From Brevibacterium sp. CCUG 69071 (GTDB lineage: Bacteria > Actinomycetota > Actinomycetes > Actinomycetales > Brevibacteriaceae): DNA of 64,000 nucleotides. The position numbers and the translations under genes are program-made. Below the pieces are notes generated by a model. The model saw only the letters and a list, made by a program, of their open reading frames with translations, searched no databases and was not told where the DNA came from. The stretch lies in contig NZ_PGFV01000002.1 in assembly GCF_021023135.1 (NCBI RefSeq), positions 744,001-808,000 of the forward strand. The letters are read 5' to 3'. The first letter of the stretch is position 1, and each line of letters opens with the position of its first letter. Of the stretch, positions 17,286 through 25,111 are shown in pieces.

Positions 17286-17990
17286 ATGTCAGCCGAAACC
17301 GAAGCTTCCCCGCCACCCGCCTCGAAGAAGTTCTTCCGCGGTCTGCTCGAGACTCTCGCGATCATCGTCATCGCCATCCTCATCTCGACGGCGCTGAAGA
17401 CCTGGGTGGTCCGGTCGTTCTACATTCCCTCGGGCTCGATGGAGACCACCCTGCAGATCGACGACCGCGTGCTCGTCAACCAGCTCGCCCCGCGCTTCGG
17501 ACCGGCCAACCGCGGTGACATCATCGTCTTCGATGACCCCGACAACTGGCTCTCGGCCGCCGAAACCTCCGAATACCAGCCCAACCCCTTTCTCGAATTC
17601 ATCGGACTGGCACCCTCCGACGCCGGCAATCAGCTGATCAAACGCGTCATCGGCGTCGGCGGGGACAAGGTCGAATGCTGTGATGCCGAAGGCCGCCTGA
17701 TGGTCAACGGCAAACCGATCGACGAGACCTACCTCGATGAGGGAATGGCCCCCTCGGAGATGGAGTTCTCCGTCACCGTGCCTGAAGGCCACTACTGGGT
17801 GATGGGCGACAATCGGAGCAACTCGGCCGACTCCCGCTACCACGAAGACACCGACCCCTTCGTCTCAGAAGACGACCTCGTCGGCACCGTCTTCCTCATC
17901 AACTGGCCGTTCAAGCACTTCGGCTGGGTGTCCAACCCCGAGGACGTCTTCGCCGGCGTCCCCGAACCCGAGGGAATCACCGGCGACTGA
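17286..17990 (+). CDS. lepB: Type I signal peptidase (second of two)
   Basis: This 234-residue signal peptidase I is encoded directly after the first. A short Pro-rich cytosolic tail leads to a transmembrane helix (about residues 20-40). The nucleophile is in YIPSGSMETTL (Ser51) and the Lys in QLIKRVIGVGGD (about 119). WVMGDNRSNSADSRYH is the conserved late box. The catalytic domain has an insertion around FDDPDNWLSAAETSEYQPNP. ATG at 17286 is chosen; an in-frame ATG at 17262 is possible. The stop overlaps the rnhB ATG by one base. Confidence 0.95.
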   Translation: MSAETEASPPPASKKFFRGLLETLAIIVIAILISTALKTWVVRSFYIPSGSMETTLQIDDRVLVNQLAPRFGPANRGDIIVFDDPDNWLSAAETSEYQPNPFLEFIGLAPSDAGNQLIKRVIGVGGDKVECCDAEGRLMVNGKPIDETYLDEGMAPSEMEFSVTVPEGHYWVMGDNRSNSADSRYHEDTDPFVSEDDLVGTVFLINWPFKHFGWVSNPEDVFAGVPEPEGITGD

Positions 17991-18721
17991 TGAGTGCACG
18001 CGGACTCACCGACCTCGGTCTCGAACGCAGTCTCCTCGCCGAGGGCTTCACCGGCGTCATCGGCGTCGATGAGGTCGGCAGGGGTGCGCTGGCCGGACCC
18101 GTCAGCGTCGGCGTCGCCTACTTCGACCTAGGCAGTGTCACCGGCGCCGAGGTGCCTGCGGGGATCCATGATTCGAAGCAGCTGAGTGCACTCTCACGTC
18201 GGGCCGCGACGAATCGGGTGCGTTCCTGGGCGCAGGCGGCGACCGTGGGTTCGACGAGCCCGAGCGAGATCGACCAGCTGGGCATGACGATGGCGCTCAA
18301 CCTCGCCGGGCGTCGGGCGCTGCTGACGATGCTCGCGGAACTGGGCGTGGGCGAAGTCTGTCCCGAGGGGACACTCGTCCTCCTCGACGGAAAACACGAC
18401 TGGCTCTCGGCCCCACTTACGCTCGATTGCCTGGGGATATTCGGCCCCTGCGCCGAGCTCGAACTGCCGAAAGTGCGCACCGTGATCAAAGGCGACGGTT
18501 CTGTCCCCGTCATCGCCGCGGCGAGTATCGTGGCGAAGGTGGACCGAGATGAGGAGATGATCGCCCTCGCCGAGGCGCACCCCCACTATGGTTGGGAGTC
18601 GAATGTGGGATACGGGACCAAAGCGCACCGGGCCGGCATCGCCGAGTTCGGCCCCAGCATCCACCACCGGAGAAGTTTCCGCCTGCAGGCGGTCGAAGAA
18701 ACGAAGGAGGAGTCGTCATGA
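17990..18721 (+). CDS. rnhB: Ribonuclease HII
   Basis: This 243-residue RNase HII cleaves RNA in RNA-DNA hybrids and single ribonucleotides in DNA. The catalytic acidic residues are visible in GVDEVGRGALAGPV (Asp-Glu), in LLDGKHDW and near the VAKVDRDEEM helix, which is the usual DEDD set. It starts at the TGATG overlap with lepB and ends in an ATGA overlap with the DUF2469 gene, so the three are translationally coupled. Confidence 0.95.
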   Translation: MSARGLTDLGLERSLLAEGFTGVIGVDEVGRGALAGPVSVGVAYFDLGSVTGAEVPAGIHDSKQLSALSRRAATNRVRSWAQAATVGSTSPSEIDQLGMTMALNLAGRRALLTMLAELGVGEVCPEGTLVLLDGKHDWLSAPLTLDCLGIFGPCAELELPKVRTVIKGDGSVPVIAAASIVAKVDRDEEMIALAEAHPHYGWESNVGYGTKAHRAGIAEFGPSIHHRRSFRLQAVEETKEESS

Positions 18722-19035
18722 GCACCGATGATCTCGATGACTACGAAGCTCAGCTGGAACTCCAGCTCTACAAGGAGTACCGCGACGTGGTGGGCCTGTT
18801 CGCCTATGTCGTCGAGACGGAGCGACGCTTCTACCTGGCCAATCACGTCGACCTCAAGGCCCACAACGATGCCGGTGACGTGTACTTCGAGCTCACCCTG
18901 CGTGACGCCTGGGTGTGGGACAGCTACCGGTCCGCGCGGTTCATCAAGACCGTGCACGTGCTCAGCTTCAAGGACGTCAACATCGAGGAGATCGCCAAGA
19001 GCGACCTCGAGCCGCCCTCGTCGATCCGGGGCTGA
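18718..19035 (+). CDS. DUF2469 domain protein
   Basis: This 105-residue acidic protein belongs to the DUF2469 family, which is almost confined to actinobacteria and usually sits after rnhB, as here. Typical stretches are LELQLYKEYRDVVGLF, YVVETERRFYLAN and DVYFELTLRDAWVWDSYR. Its function is not established. It starts in an ATGA overlap with rnhB and is preceded by GAAGGAGGAG. Confidence 0.93.
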   Translation: MSTDDLDDYEAQLELQLYKEYRDVVGLFAYVVETERRFYLANHVDLKAHNDAGDVYFELTLRDAWVWDSYRSARFIKTVHVLSFKDVNIEEIAKSDLEPPSSIRG

Positions 19036-19133
19036 ACGGGTGCGAACCGGGGACAGGTCCGCGGTGCTCCGTCGATAGGGCGGGCACGTTCCCGGGGTTG
19101 CTTGCGGCCGCCGATCCACTCGCACACCGGACG

Positions 19134-19196
19134 CCTGTGGAGACCCATCCGACTTGCGCGTGATCGGCCTGTGGAGGCAGAAGCACTGTCCACAGG
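19134..19196 (+). promoter_or_regulatory. Three-site CCTGTGGA module upstream of yraN-comM-dprA-xerC
   Basis: CCTGTGGA at 19134 and 19168 and TCCACAGG at 19189 form a three-site array with start-to-start spacings of 34 and 21 bp. ACTTGCGCGT at 19152 lies between the first two. The outer bases extend the last pair to a 13-bp perfect dyad (19163-19175 and 19189-19201). The array ends 51 bp before the yraN ATG. The same 63-bp layout occurs in reverse upstream of the M23-M15 gene. The sites contain TCCACA, the core of actinobacterial DnaA boxes; CTGTCCACA (19186-19194) fits the YYNTCCACA pattern. Confidence 0.7.
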
Positions 19197-19247
19197 CCGA
19201 TTCCCCGCTCTTGTCCGGCTTTCAATGACCATGCTGGTCTTGGCGGT

Positions 19248-19646
19248 ATGGGACGAACAATGTCGGGCCGCGGCCGCACCGAACGCGGGATGCGCAAGCA
19301 AGCACTCGGGCGAATCGGTGAGGACCTCGCCGCCGACTATCTCGAGCGGGCGGGAATGGTCGTCGTCACGCGGAACTTCCGCTGCCCACAGGGAGAGATC
19401 GACATCATCGCCCGTGACGGAGAGACGATCGTCTTCGTCGAGGTCAAGACCCGCCGCACAGCGGCACTCGGCTCACCCCTGGAGGCCGTGACCCGAGATA
19501 AGGTCGCTCGTCTGCGCAGGCTCTCCGGGATCTGGCTGAGCCAGCAGCCGGCGTACTACCGATCTACTCGCATCGATGCGCTCGGGATCGTAATGGAACC
19601 CGCACCCATCTATGACCATTGCCCGAACATCCAGGTCGACTCATGA
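19248..19646 (+). CDS. yraN: YraN family (UPF0102) endonuclease-like protein
   Basis: This 132-residue protein has a restriction-endonuclease-like fold, resembling Holliday-junction resolvases. The motif set is visible: GEDLAADYLERAGMVVVTRNFR, the acidic GEIDIIARD, and FVEVKTRR with E-x-K. YraN proteins are thought to act in DNA processing or recombination; the biochemical role is unsettled. The start may be 19248, 19260 or 19290 (the last gives MRKQALGRIGE, the usual start); no strong RBS is seen. It overlaps comM by ATGA and heads the four-gene DNA-processing operon. Confidence 0.92.
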   Translation: MGRTMSGRGRTERGMRKQALGRIGEDLAADYLERAGMVVVTRNFRCPQGEIDIIARDGETIVFVEVKTRRTAALGSPLEAVTRDKVARLRRLSGIWLSQQPAYYRSTRIDALGIVMEPAPIYDHCPNIQVDS

Positions 19647-21193
19647 GCGAGGAGCCGATCCTCAATGTCATCGGACGTGCCTCGGCGGTGGCGCTGTGGG
19701 GTCTGACGGGAAAGATCGTATCCATCGAAGCCTGCATGAGCGCGGGTCTGCCCGGCATCGACATCGTCGGCCTGCCCGACGCCTCGGTCAGCGAGTCGCG
19801 CAAACGGCTGCGTGCGGCTCTGGCCTATCTGGGAATTCCCGTCGCCACCCAGCATCTGACGATCAACCTCACCCCCGGAACCGTGCCGAAGGTCGGCACC
19901 GGCTTCGATCTGGGCATTGCCGTGGCCGTGCTCAAAGCCCAACGGGTCATCACGAATGAGAGCACCGAGGGCGTCATCCATTGCGGTGAGCTCGGACTTG
20001 ACGGGCGGATCCGCCCGGTCAGCGGAGTCCTGCCGAGCCTGCATGCCGGTCTTCACTCGGGCTTCGACCACTTCGTCGTCCCCATCGGAAACGCCCCGGA
20101 GGCCGCCCTGCTCGCAGGTGCGCGGATCCAAGCCGTGGCCTCGCTGGCCGAACTGGTCAACCTCTACGGCGGCGACCTCGAGGTGCCGTCGCTGCCGCCG
20201 GTGGTCGAGGTCGACAGGCCCGTGGCCAATCCGCCCGAACTCCATGACCTCGCCGAGGTGCAGGGCCAAGCCGAAGCTCGCTTCGGCATCGAAGTCGCCG
20301 CCGCGGGCGGGCACAACCTCCTCATGCGCGGCACCCCGGGCGCCGGCAAGACTCTGTTGGCGCAGTGCCTGCCGGGGATCCTGCCGCCGCTCGATGATGC
20401 CGAGGCCGTCGAGGTGGCCGCGGTGCGATCCCTGCGGGGAGAGCTCGACGGCAGTCAGGGACTCGACCACCGGCCACCGTTCGAGGCACCCCACCATCGC
20501 AGCACCGCCTCGGCTCTGATCGGGGGTCGCAAGCCCGGGACCGTGGGGATCCTGTCCAAGGCCCATCGCGGGGTGCTGTTCATGGACGAGGCGCCCGAGT
20601 TCTCCCGGGACGTCCTCGAGGCCCTGCGCCAGCCCATGGAGGCGCGGCAGGTGCACATCCACCGGGCCTGGGGTTCGATGGTGCTGCCGTCCTCGTTTCA
20701 GCTGGTCATGGCCGCGAACCCCTGCCCGTGCGGGGCGGGAATGCCGGGGACTCAGGTCACCTGCCGCTGCACGCCGATGGATAAACGGCGCTACCGCAAC
20801 CGACTCTCCGGACCGCTGCTCGACCGGGTCGACCTGCAGCTCGAGCTCTTTCCGGTCTCCCCGGCGGACCTTCGCCTCGGCGGGGAGCAGGAGGACAGTG
20901 TCACCGTGGCCGCCAGGGTCGCGATCGCCCGCAGATGGCAGGCCGACCGCTACGTCGACTGTGCATGGACACTCAACTCCGGTGCACCCGGGGCATGGCT
21001 GCGCGAGCACTTCGCGATGCGACCGAGTGCTCTGGCCGATCTCGACCGGGCCCTGGACACCGGACGGATCACCATGCGCGGCTACGACCGGGTGCTGCGG
21101 GTCGCGACCACACTGTCCGACCTCGACGGGGGCGAGGGGCCGAGCCCGGACAAGATCAGGATGGCACTGGCATTGAGGACGCAGGAGACATGA
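19643..21193 (+). CDS. comM: YifB/ComM family AAA+ ATPase
   Basis: This 516-residue Mg-chelatase-like AAA+ protein is related to ComM, a hexameric helicase that promotes branch migration during natural transformation. The N-terminal domain has GLPGIDIVGLPDASVSESR. The ATPase core has Walker A GTPGAGKT, Walker B FMDEAPEF, sensor MAANPCPCG and the zinc-like CRC/CPCG cluster. The C-terminal Mg-chelatase domain ends near RGYDRVLRVATTLSDLDG. ATGA overlaps link it to yraN and to dprA. The context with dprA supports a role in processing incoming or recombining DNA. Confidence 0.95.
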   Translation: MSEEPILNVIGRASAVALWGLTGKIVSIEACMSAGLPGIDIVGLPDASVSESRKRLRAALAYLGIPVATQHLTINLTPGTVPKVGTGFDLGIAVAVLKAQRVITNESTEGVIHCGELGLDGRIRPVSGVLPSLHAGLHSGFDHFVVPIGNAPEAALLAGARIQAVASLAELVNLYGGDLEVPSLPPVVEVDRPVANPPELHDLAEVQGQAEARFGIEVAAAGGHNLLMRGTPGAGKTLLAQCLPGILPPLDDAEAVEVAAVRSLRGELDGSQGLDHRPPFEAPHHRSTASALIGGRKPGTVGILSKAHRGVLFMDEAPEFSRDVLEALRQPMEARQVHIHRAWGSMVLPSSFQLVMAANPCPCGAGMPGTQVTCRCTPMDKRRYRNRLSGPLLDRVDLQLELFPVSPADLRLGGEQEDSVTVAARVAIARRWQADRYVDCAWTLNSGAPGAWLREHFAMRPSALADLDRALDTGRITMRGYDRVLRVATTLSDLDGGEGPSPDKIRMALALRTQET

Positions 21194-22563
21194 ACGAACA
21201 CGCGCACGATGAGGTGTACCCGGGCGACGGGGCGCACCCGGACGACGGGGCACATCCGGACGGCGGGGCGCATCCGGACGACAAGGCGGGCCCGAATGAC
21301 GGTGCGCACCCGGACGACGGGGCCGGTGCAGGAAGCGACGAGATGCGTGCCGCGGTGGCGGCGCTGCTGCGGATCGGGGAACCCGGCGACGGTCTCCTGA
21401 AAGGACTCGTCGATGCGATCGGGCCGGTGGCGGTCCTTGAGATCGTCCTCGCCGTAGCGGCAGGGGCAACCTCGTCCGCCGAGGCGGTGGCCGGGTTGGG
21501 GGCAGTCGTCGACGAGGTGCCCGGCAGCGGGCAGCTGAGCGAGGCGATCGACCGCTGGGCCGTTCGCGGTGGCGATGGGACCGGACCACGTGATCTCGAG
21601 GCCATCGACCGCCTCGGTGGTCGGCTCGTCATTCCCGGTGATGAGGAATGGCCGGCAGCGCTGTCGGATCTCGGGCCGGCGACGCCCCTGGGACTGTGGG
21701 TGCGGGGGACGGCGCGACTGGATCAGGCTCTTACCCGGGCCATCGCCATCGTCGGCGCCCGCGCAGCGAGCAACTACGGCACCAAATGTGCTTCCGATCT
21801 GGCATGGGACCTCGCCGCGAGAGACATCACCGTGGTCTCCGGGGGCGCCTTCGGCATCGACGCGGCCGCCCACCGGGCCGCGATCGCCCGCGAAGCGCCG
21901 ACCATCGCCTTCATGGCCGGGGGAGTCGACCGGTTCTACCCGGCGGCGAACACCGAACTGTTCCAGCAGATCCTCGAGACCGGAGCCATCGTGTCCGAGA
22001 CCGCACCCGGCATGACTCCGATGCGTCACCGGTTCCTGCTGCGCAATCGCCTCATCGCCGCCTCTGCGCAGGCCACGGTCATCGTCGAAGCAGGATGGCG
22101 CAGCGGAGCGCTCAACACGGCCCGGCATGCGCTCGAGCTCTCACGCGAGGTCGCCGCCTTTCCCGGCTCCGTCTACTCCGCATCCTCGACCGGGACCCAC
22201 CGCCTCATCCGGAACCACGAAGCCGAACTCGTGACCAGCAGCGACGACGTCATCGCCCTCCTCGACGACGGAGCCCCGGCTCTGTTCGACACCTCGTCGT
22301 TCTTCGGCTCAGCGGCCGCGGGCGGGGTGGACGCGGAACACGCCGGAACGGGTGCTGTCAGCGGCCCGCTCGATGACCTCGGTGAGGGGGAGAAGATCTG
22401 CCTCAACGTCCTGTCGACGACGAAATCCCTGGACGTGGGCACCGTCGCGGCCAGAGCAGGGCTGACGGTGCCGGGGGTCCTCTCGGCGCTCGCCGCCCTC
22501 GAACTGCTCGGACTCGCGACCCGTCGCGACACCGGGTGGGTGAAGCTGCGACCTCGGACATGA
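21190..22563 (+). CDS. dprA: DNA processing protein DprA
   Basis: This 457-residue DprA loads RecA on incoming single-stranded DNA in transformation. The Rossmann-like core is clear: AIVGARAASNYGT, VVSGGAFGIDAAAHRAA, GGVDRFYPAAN, HRFLLRNRLIAA and VEAGWRSGALNTA. A C-terminal winged-helix domain (about residues 395-450) follows a linker. The N-terminus is unusual, consisting of six degenerate hexapeptide repeats of the type AHPDDG encoded by 18-bp units. The ATG at 21190 overlaps the comM stop by ATGA; a later start would remove the repeats, so whether they are translated depends on this start. Confidence 0.94.
   Translation: MNEHAHDEVYPGDGAHPDDGAHPDGGAHPDDKAGPNDGAHPDDGAGAGSDEMRAAVAALLRIGEPGDGLLKGLVDAIGPVAVLEIVLAVAAGATSSAEAVAGLGAVVDEVPGSGQLSEAIDRWAVRGGDGTGPRDLEAIDRLGGRLVIPGDEEWPAALSDLGPATPLGLWVRGTARLDQALTRAIAIVGARAASNYGTKCASDLAWDLAARDITVVSGGAFGIDAAAHRAAIAREAPTIAFMAGGVDRFYPAANTELFQQILETGAIVSETAPGMTPMRHRFLLRNRLIAASAQATVIVEAGWRSGALNTARHALELSREVAAFPGSVYSASSTGTHRLIRNHEAELVTSSDDVIALLDDGAPALFDTSSFFGSAAAGGVDAEHAGTGAVSGPLDDLGEGEKICLNVLSTTKSLDVGTVAARAGLTVPGVLSALAALELLGLATRRDTGWVKLRPRT
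21214..21321 (+). repeat. Six 18-bp tandem repeats in the dprA N-terminus
   Basis: Units begin at 21214, 21232, 21250, 21268, 21286 and 21304 and are all exactly 18 bp. The units at 21232 and 21304 are identical (GCGCACCCGGACGACGGG). They encode six-residue repeats such as AHPDDG and AGPNDG. The exact period keeps the frame if copies are gained or lost. Confidence 0.85.
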
Positions 22564-22591
22564 GGCGAGGGAGAGCGCGTAACCTGGGGGA

Positions 22592-23617
22592 ATGAGCACA
22601 TCGTCGACCGTCGCCGAAGTGGTGTCCGGCTATGCCGAACACCTCCGGGCGCGTGGCGTGTCCGAACACACCTCGCGGGCCTATGTCTCCGATGTCTCCG
22701 ACTTCTTCGACCACACCACCTCGGCGAAGACCGAAATCGATGTCAGCTCCATCGGGCTGAATGATCTGCGCTCCTGGCTCATCGCCCTCGACGATGCCGG
22801 AGCAGCGAAGTCGACGGTGGCCCGCAAGATCGCCGCCATCAAATCCTTCTTCTCCTACGGGGTCGACCAGCTCGGTCTGAAGAGCAATCCGGCCGCCCGT
22901 CTGCGTACACCCAAGAAGGACTCTCGCCTGCCGACCGTGCTCAAGCCCCAGCAGGCGGCCGACCTCATCACCGCCGGCTCTCGCGCACGGGCCGGAACCG
23001 GCGGCTCCGCGCGATCCTCCGATTCCGCGAATGACGGCGCTCGCGGTCAAGACAATTCCGACGCGGTCGACGGCGACTCGGGACCAGCCGGCGAACCCGA
23101 TCCTGTCGAGATCGCCAAAGGTCTCCGCGACGCAGCGATCCTCGAACTGCTCTATGCCACGGCGGTGCGTGTCTCGGAGCTGACCGGACTCGACCGTGCG
23201 GACATCGATCAGCGCGCGTCGATGATCACCGTGCTCGGCAAGGGCAACAAGGAACGGCGGGTGCCCTTCGGCATCCCGGCCCGGCAGGCGCTCAGCGCCT
23301 GGTTGAGTGTGCGCGAGACCTTCGCCTCGGCGAACAGCGGTGACGCCCTGTTCCTCGGCTTACGTGGTGGGCGAATCGGGGCCCGTCAGGTCAGAGAGCT
23401 CGTCCATCACTACGGGGCGAACGACCCCAGCGCCCCGGACATCGGCCCGCACGGACTCCGCCACTCGGCGGCCACGCACATGCTCGATCGGGGAGCCGAC
23501 CTCCGCCAGATCCAGGAGCTGCTCGGACACTCGACCATGTCCAGCACTCAGATCTATACGCACGTCTCCATGCAGCGACTCCAGGAGACCTACCGGCAGG
23601 CCCACCCCCGGGCCTGA
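22592..23617 (+). CDS. xerC: Tyrosine recombinase XerC
   Basis: This 341-residue tyrosine recombinase, with XerD, resolves chromosome dimers at dif. The N-terminal SAM-like domain starts VVSGYAEHLRARGVSEHTSR. The catalytic set is complete: Arg in ATAVRVSELTG, Lys in GKGNKERR, HGLRHSAATH, the His in LGHSTMSSTQIYTHV and its Tyr. An unusual Ser/Gly/Asp-rich insertion of about 40 residues (roughly 128-168) separates the two domains, making it longer than the usual 300. It follows dprA after 28 bp and closes the operon. Confidence 0.94.
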   Translation: MSTSSTVAEVVSGYAEHLRARGVSEHTSRAYVSDVSDFFDHTTSAKTEIDVSSIGLNDLRSWLIALDDAGAAKSTVARKIAAIKSFFSYGVDQLGLKSNPAARLRTPKKDSRLPTVLKPQQAADLITAGSRARAGTGGSARSSDSANDGARGQDNSDAVDGDSGPAGEPDPVEIAKGLRDAAILELLYATAVRVSELTGLDRADIDQRASMITVLGKGNKERRVPFGIPARQALSAWLSVRETFASANSGDALFLGLRGGRIGARQVRELVHHYGANDPSAPDIGPHGLRHSAATHMLDRGADLRQIQELLGHSTMSSTQIYTHVSMQRLQETYRQAHPRA

Positions 23618-23625
23618 TCTCGCTG

Positions 23626-23657
23626 CCGGGCCGAGTCATAGCTCAAGAAGGGCCCGG
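23626..23657. terminator. Hairpin between convergent xerC and M23-M15 genes
   Basis: CCGGGCC (23626-23632) pairs with GGCCCGG (23651-23657) around an 18-base loop. It lies just after the xerC stop in the convergent gap and may act on either strand. Confidence 0.4.
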
Positions 23658-23739
23658 ACTATTGCTCACGAACGGCTCTGATCATCGCCCTAGAGCAGTC
23701 CGTCGGGAGTTCGCCACCTCGACCCACGGAAGCCTCACT

Positions 23740-24870
23740 TCACTTCCGGAACTCCCAGTGCCAGGGCTCCGGCAGCGACCCGGTCTGCCGAGCCCACCCG
23801 GGATGGATCCACCCGAACTTCGGTGCGTTCGCCCGCATCCACTGGTGCTGGGCGCTGCCGAAGGAATTGATTCCGCCACCGAGGTCGACCGCCAGCGCCC
23901 ACCCGTGATTCGAGGTTCCCGGGGTTGCCGCCATCCGCCCCTTGCGCTTCTTGAGGATGACCTGGGTCGCGTAGTCGCGATAGGAATCCGTCACCGAGAT
24001 CGGCACTTTGAAGCGAGCTTCGAAGGCGTGGGAGAGGCGATCGAAGGCCTTCTGCGCGTCACAGCGCAGCATGTGCCCGGGCGCGGTCGTCAGCGGGCAC
24101 ATCGCCGAGGCGGGGATCCGGCCGTTGCTGTGTCCGCCCCAGGCTCCCGCTCCCGAAGTGGTGCTGTCACTGCCGCCGGCGGGCTCTTCGGCGGGTTTGC
24201 GTTTCAAAGGAAGCAGAATCGACTGCTCGTGGCCGAAGAACTGTGCCGGATCGATATAGTCCTTATTGCTCGCTGCCGTCCACACACCGATGTGCAGACA
24301 GGACTTCTCGCAGTGGGTACCCTCGGCGACGACTCCGATCTCCTCACCTGCGGCGAACTCATCGCCCTTCTTCCTCTCTGTGCTCGCCGGCTGGAACGAC
24401 ACCACATGGCCGGAGTCGGTTTCGATGCTCACGGTCGGTGTTCCCGCCACGGACCCGCGGAAGCGGATGCTGCTGGCAGTCGGTGCGCGCAGCGGCTCAC
24501 CGTCGACGGCGAGCACGTCGATTCCGCGGTGGCCTTTGAGCCAGGGTTTGTCCGGCGGGTCGAAGGCCTCGATGATCTCCATCGCCGGCACGGGGGAAAC
24601 CCACGTCGTCTCGGACGCGCCAGTTCCGCTGGACCCACCAGCGTTACTGGCTCCAACGGGCCCACTGACCTTGCCGGACCCACCATGCCCACTGGACCCA
24701 CGCGTATCTGCCTGTACCGCGCCGTCACCCGCTGGGGCGGCAAGGGCCAGCACGAACGAGAGGAAGAGCGCGGTGATGATGAACCGTGCGCGACGAGCCT
24801 GCGCCGAGTGCAGGCGGCGACCGGACAGGGGATGCAGTGACCGCGGCGGATCGAGAGAGAAGGGGTTCAT
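23740..24870 (-). CDS. Secreted murein hydrolase with M23 (LytM) and M15 (VanY-type) domains
   Basis: This 376-residue protein has an N-terminal export segment (basic region, then FIITALFLSFVLALAAPA) and two peptidase-like domains. The M23 domain (about residues 80-185) has the first zinc motif GHRGIDVLA, but the second is CLHIG, where canonical enzymes have HxH, so activity is doubtful; such variants are known at this locus in actinobacteria. The M15 domain (about 245-376) has SNHGWALAVD and EPWHWEF, an intact zinc-ligand set for a D,D-carboxypeptidase or L,D-endopeptidase. M23 genes commonly precede rpsB in actinobacteria; the M15 fusion is unusual. ATG at 24870 is favoured; a 3-codon ORF overlaps it. 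Confidence 0.9.
   Translation of the reverse strand: MNPFSLDPPRSLHPLSGRRLHSAQARRARFIITALFLSFVLALAAPAGDGAVQADTRGSSGHGGSGKVSGPVGASNAGGSSGTGASETTWVSPVPAMEIIEAFDPPDKPWLKGHRGIDVLAVDGEPLRAPTASSIRFRGSVAGTPTVSIETDSGHVVSFQPASTERKKGDEFAAGEEIGVVAEGTHCEKSCLHIGVWTAASNKDYIDPAQFFGHEQSILLPLKRKPAEEPAGGSDSTTSGAGAWGGHSNGRIPASAMCPLTTAPGHMLRCDAQKAFDRLSHAFEARFKVPISVTDSYRDYATQVILKKRKGRMAATPGTSNHGWALAVDLGGGINSFGSAQHQWMRANAPKFGWIHPGWARQTGSLPEPWHWEFRK
24629..24700 (-). repeat. Four degenerate 18-bp repeats in the hydrolase linker
   Basis: On the plus strand, 18-bp units begin at 24629, 24647, 24665 and 24683, three of them starting CTGG or CTGA and most ending in CCCA. They encode the Gly/Ser/Thr-rich linker between the export signal and the M23 domain. 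The match is loose but the period is the same as at three other loci. Confidence 0.5.
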
Positions 24871-24920
24871 AAGGCCATGGAAACCTCCCGACAGGTTGCG
24901 TGTCAGCACCGCCGACTTCA

Positions 24921-24983
24921 CCTGTGGAAGGCTGTTCATCGTCCACAGGCAGATGACGCGCAAGTGGATGCGCAATCCACAGC
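24921..24983 (-). promoter_or_regulatory. Three-site CCTGTGGA module upstream of the M23-M15 gene
   Basis: Read on the minus strand, GCTGTGGA (24983-24976), ACTTGCGCGT (24965-24956), CCTGTGGA (24949-24942) and TCCACAGG (24928-24921) reproduce the yraN-side module with identical spacing (34 and 21 bp, 13-base dyad loop, 63 bp in total). The module ends 50 bp before the start codon. My gapless comparison of the two gives 44 of 63 identical bases, with the four blocks nearly perfect. Confidence 0.7.
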
Positions 24984-25111
24984 TCGTCGCACTTGAGTCC
25001 GGGCTCCCGATGCACGGTCACAGAGGTGGACGTCGTCCCACCGAACGAACGCGACCGAGTCGGCCCAGGACAACCTCGGCGGGCGACGCTATCTATCCAC
25101 AGCTCACAGCA

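Noticed and set aside
19134-24983. Inverted modules read as terminal repeats of a transposon or integrative element
   Set aside because: No transposase or target-site duplication is seen, and the enclosed yraN-comM-dprA-xerC genes stand at their normal conserved place before rpsB.
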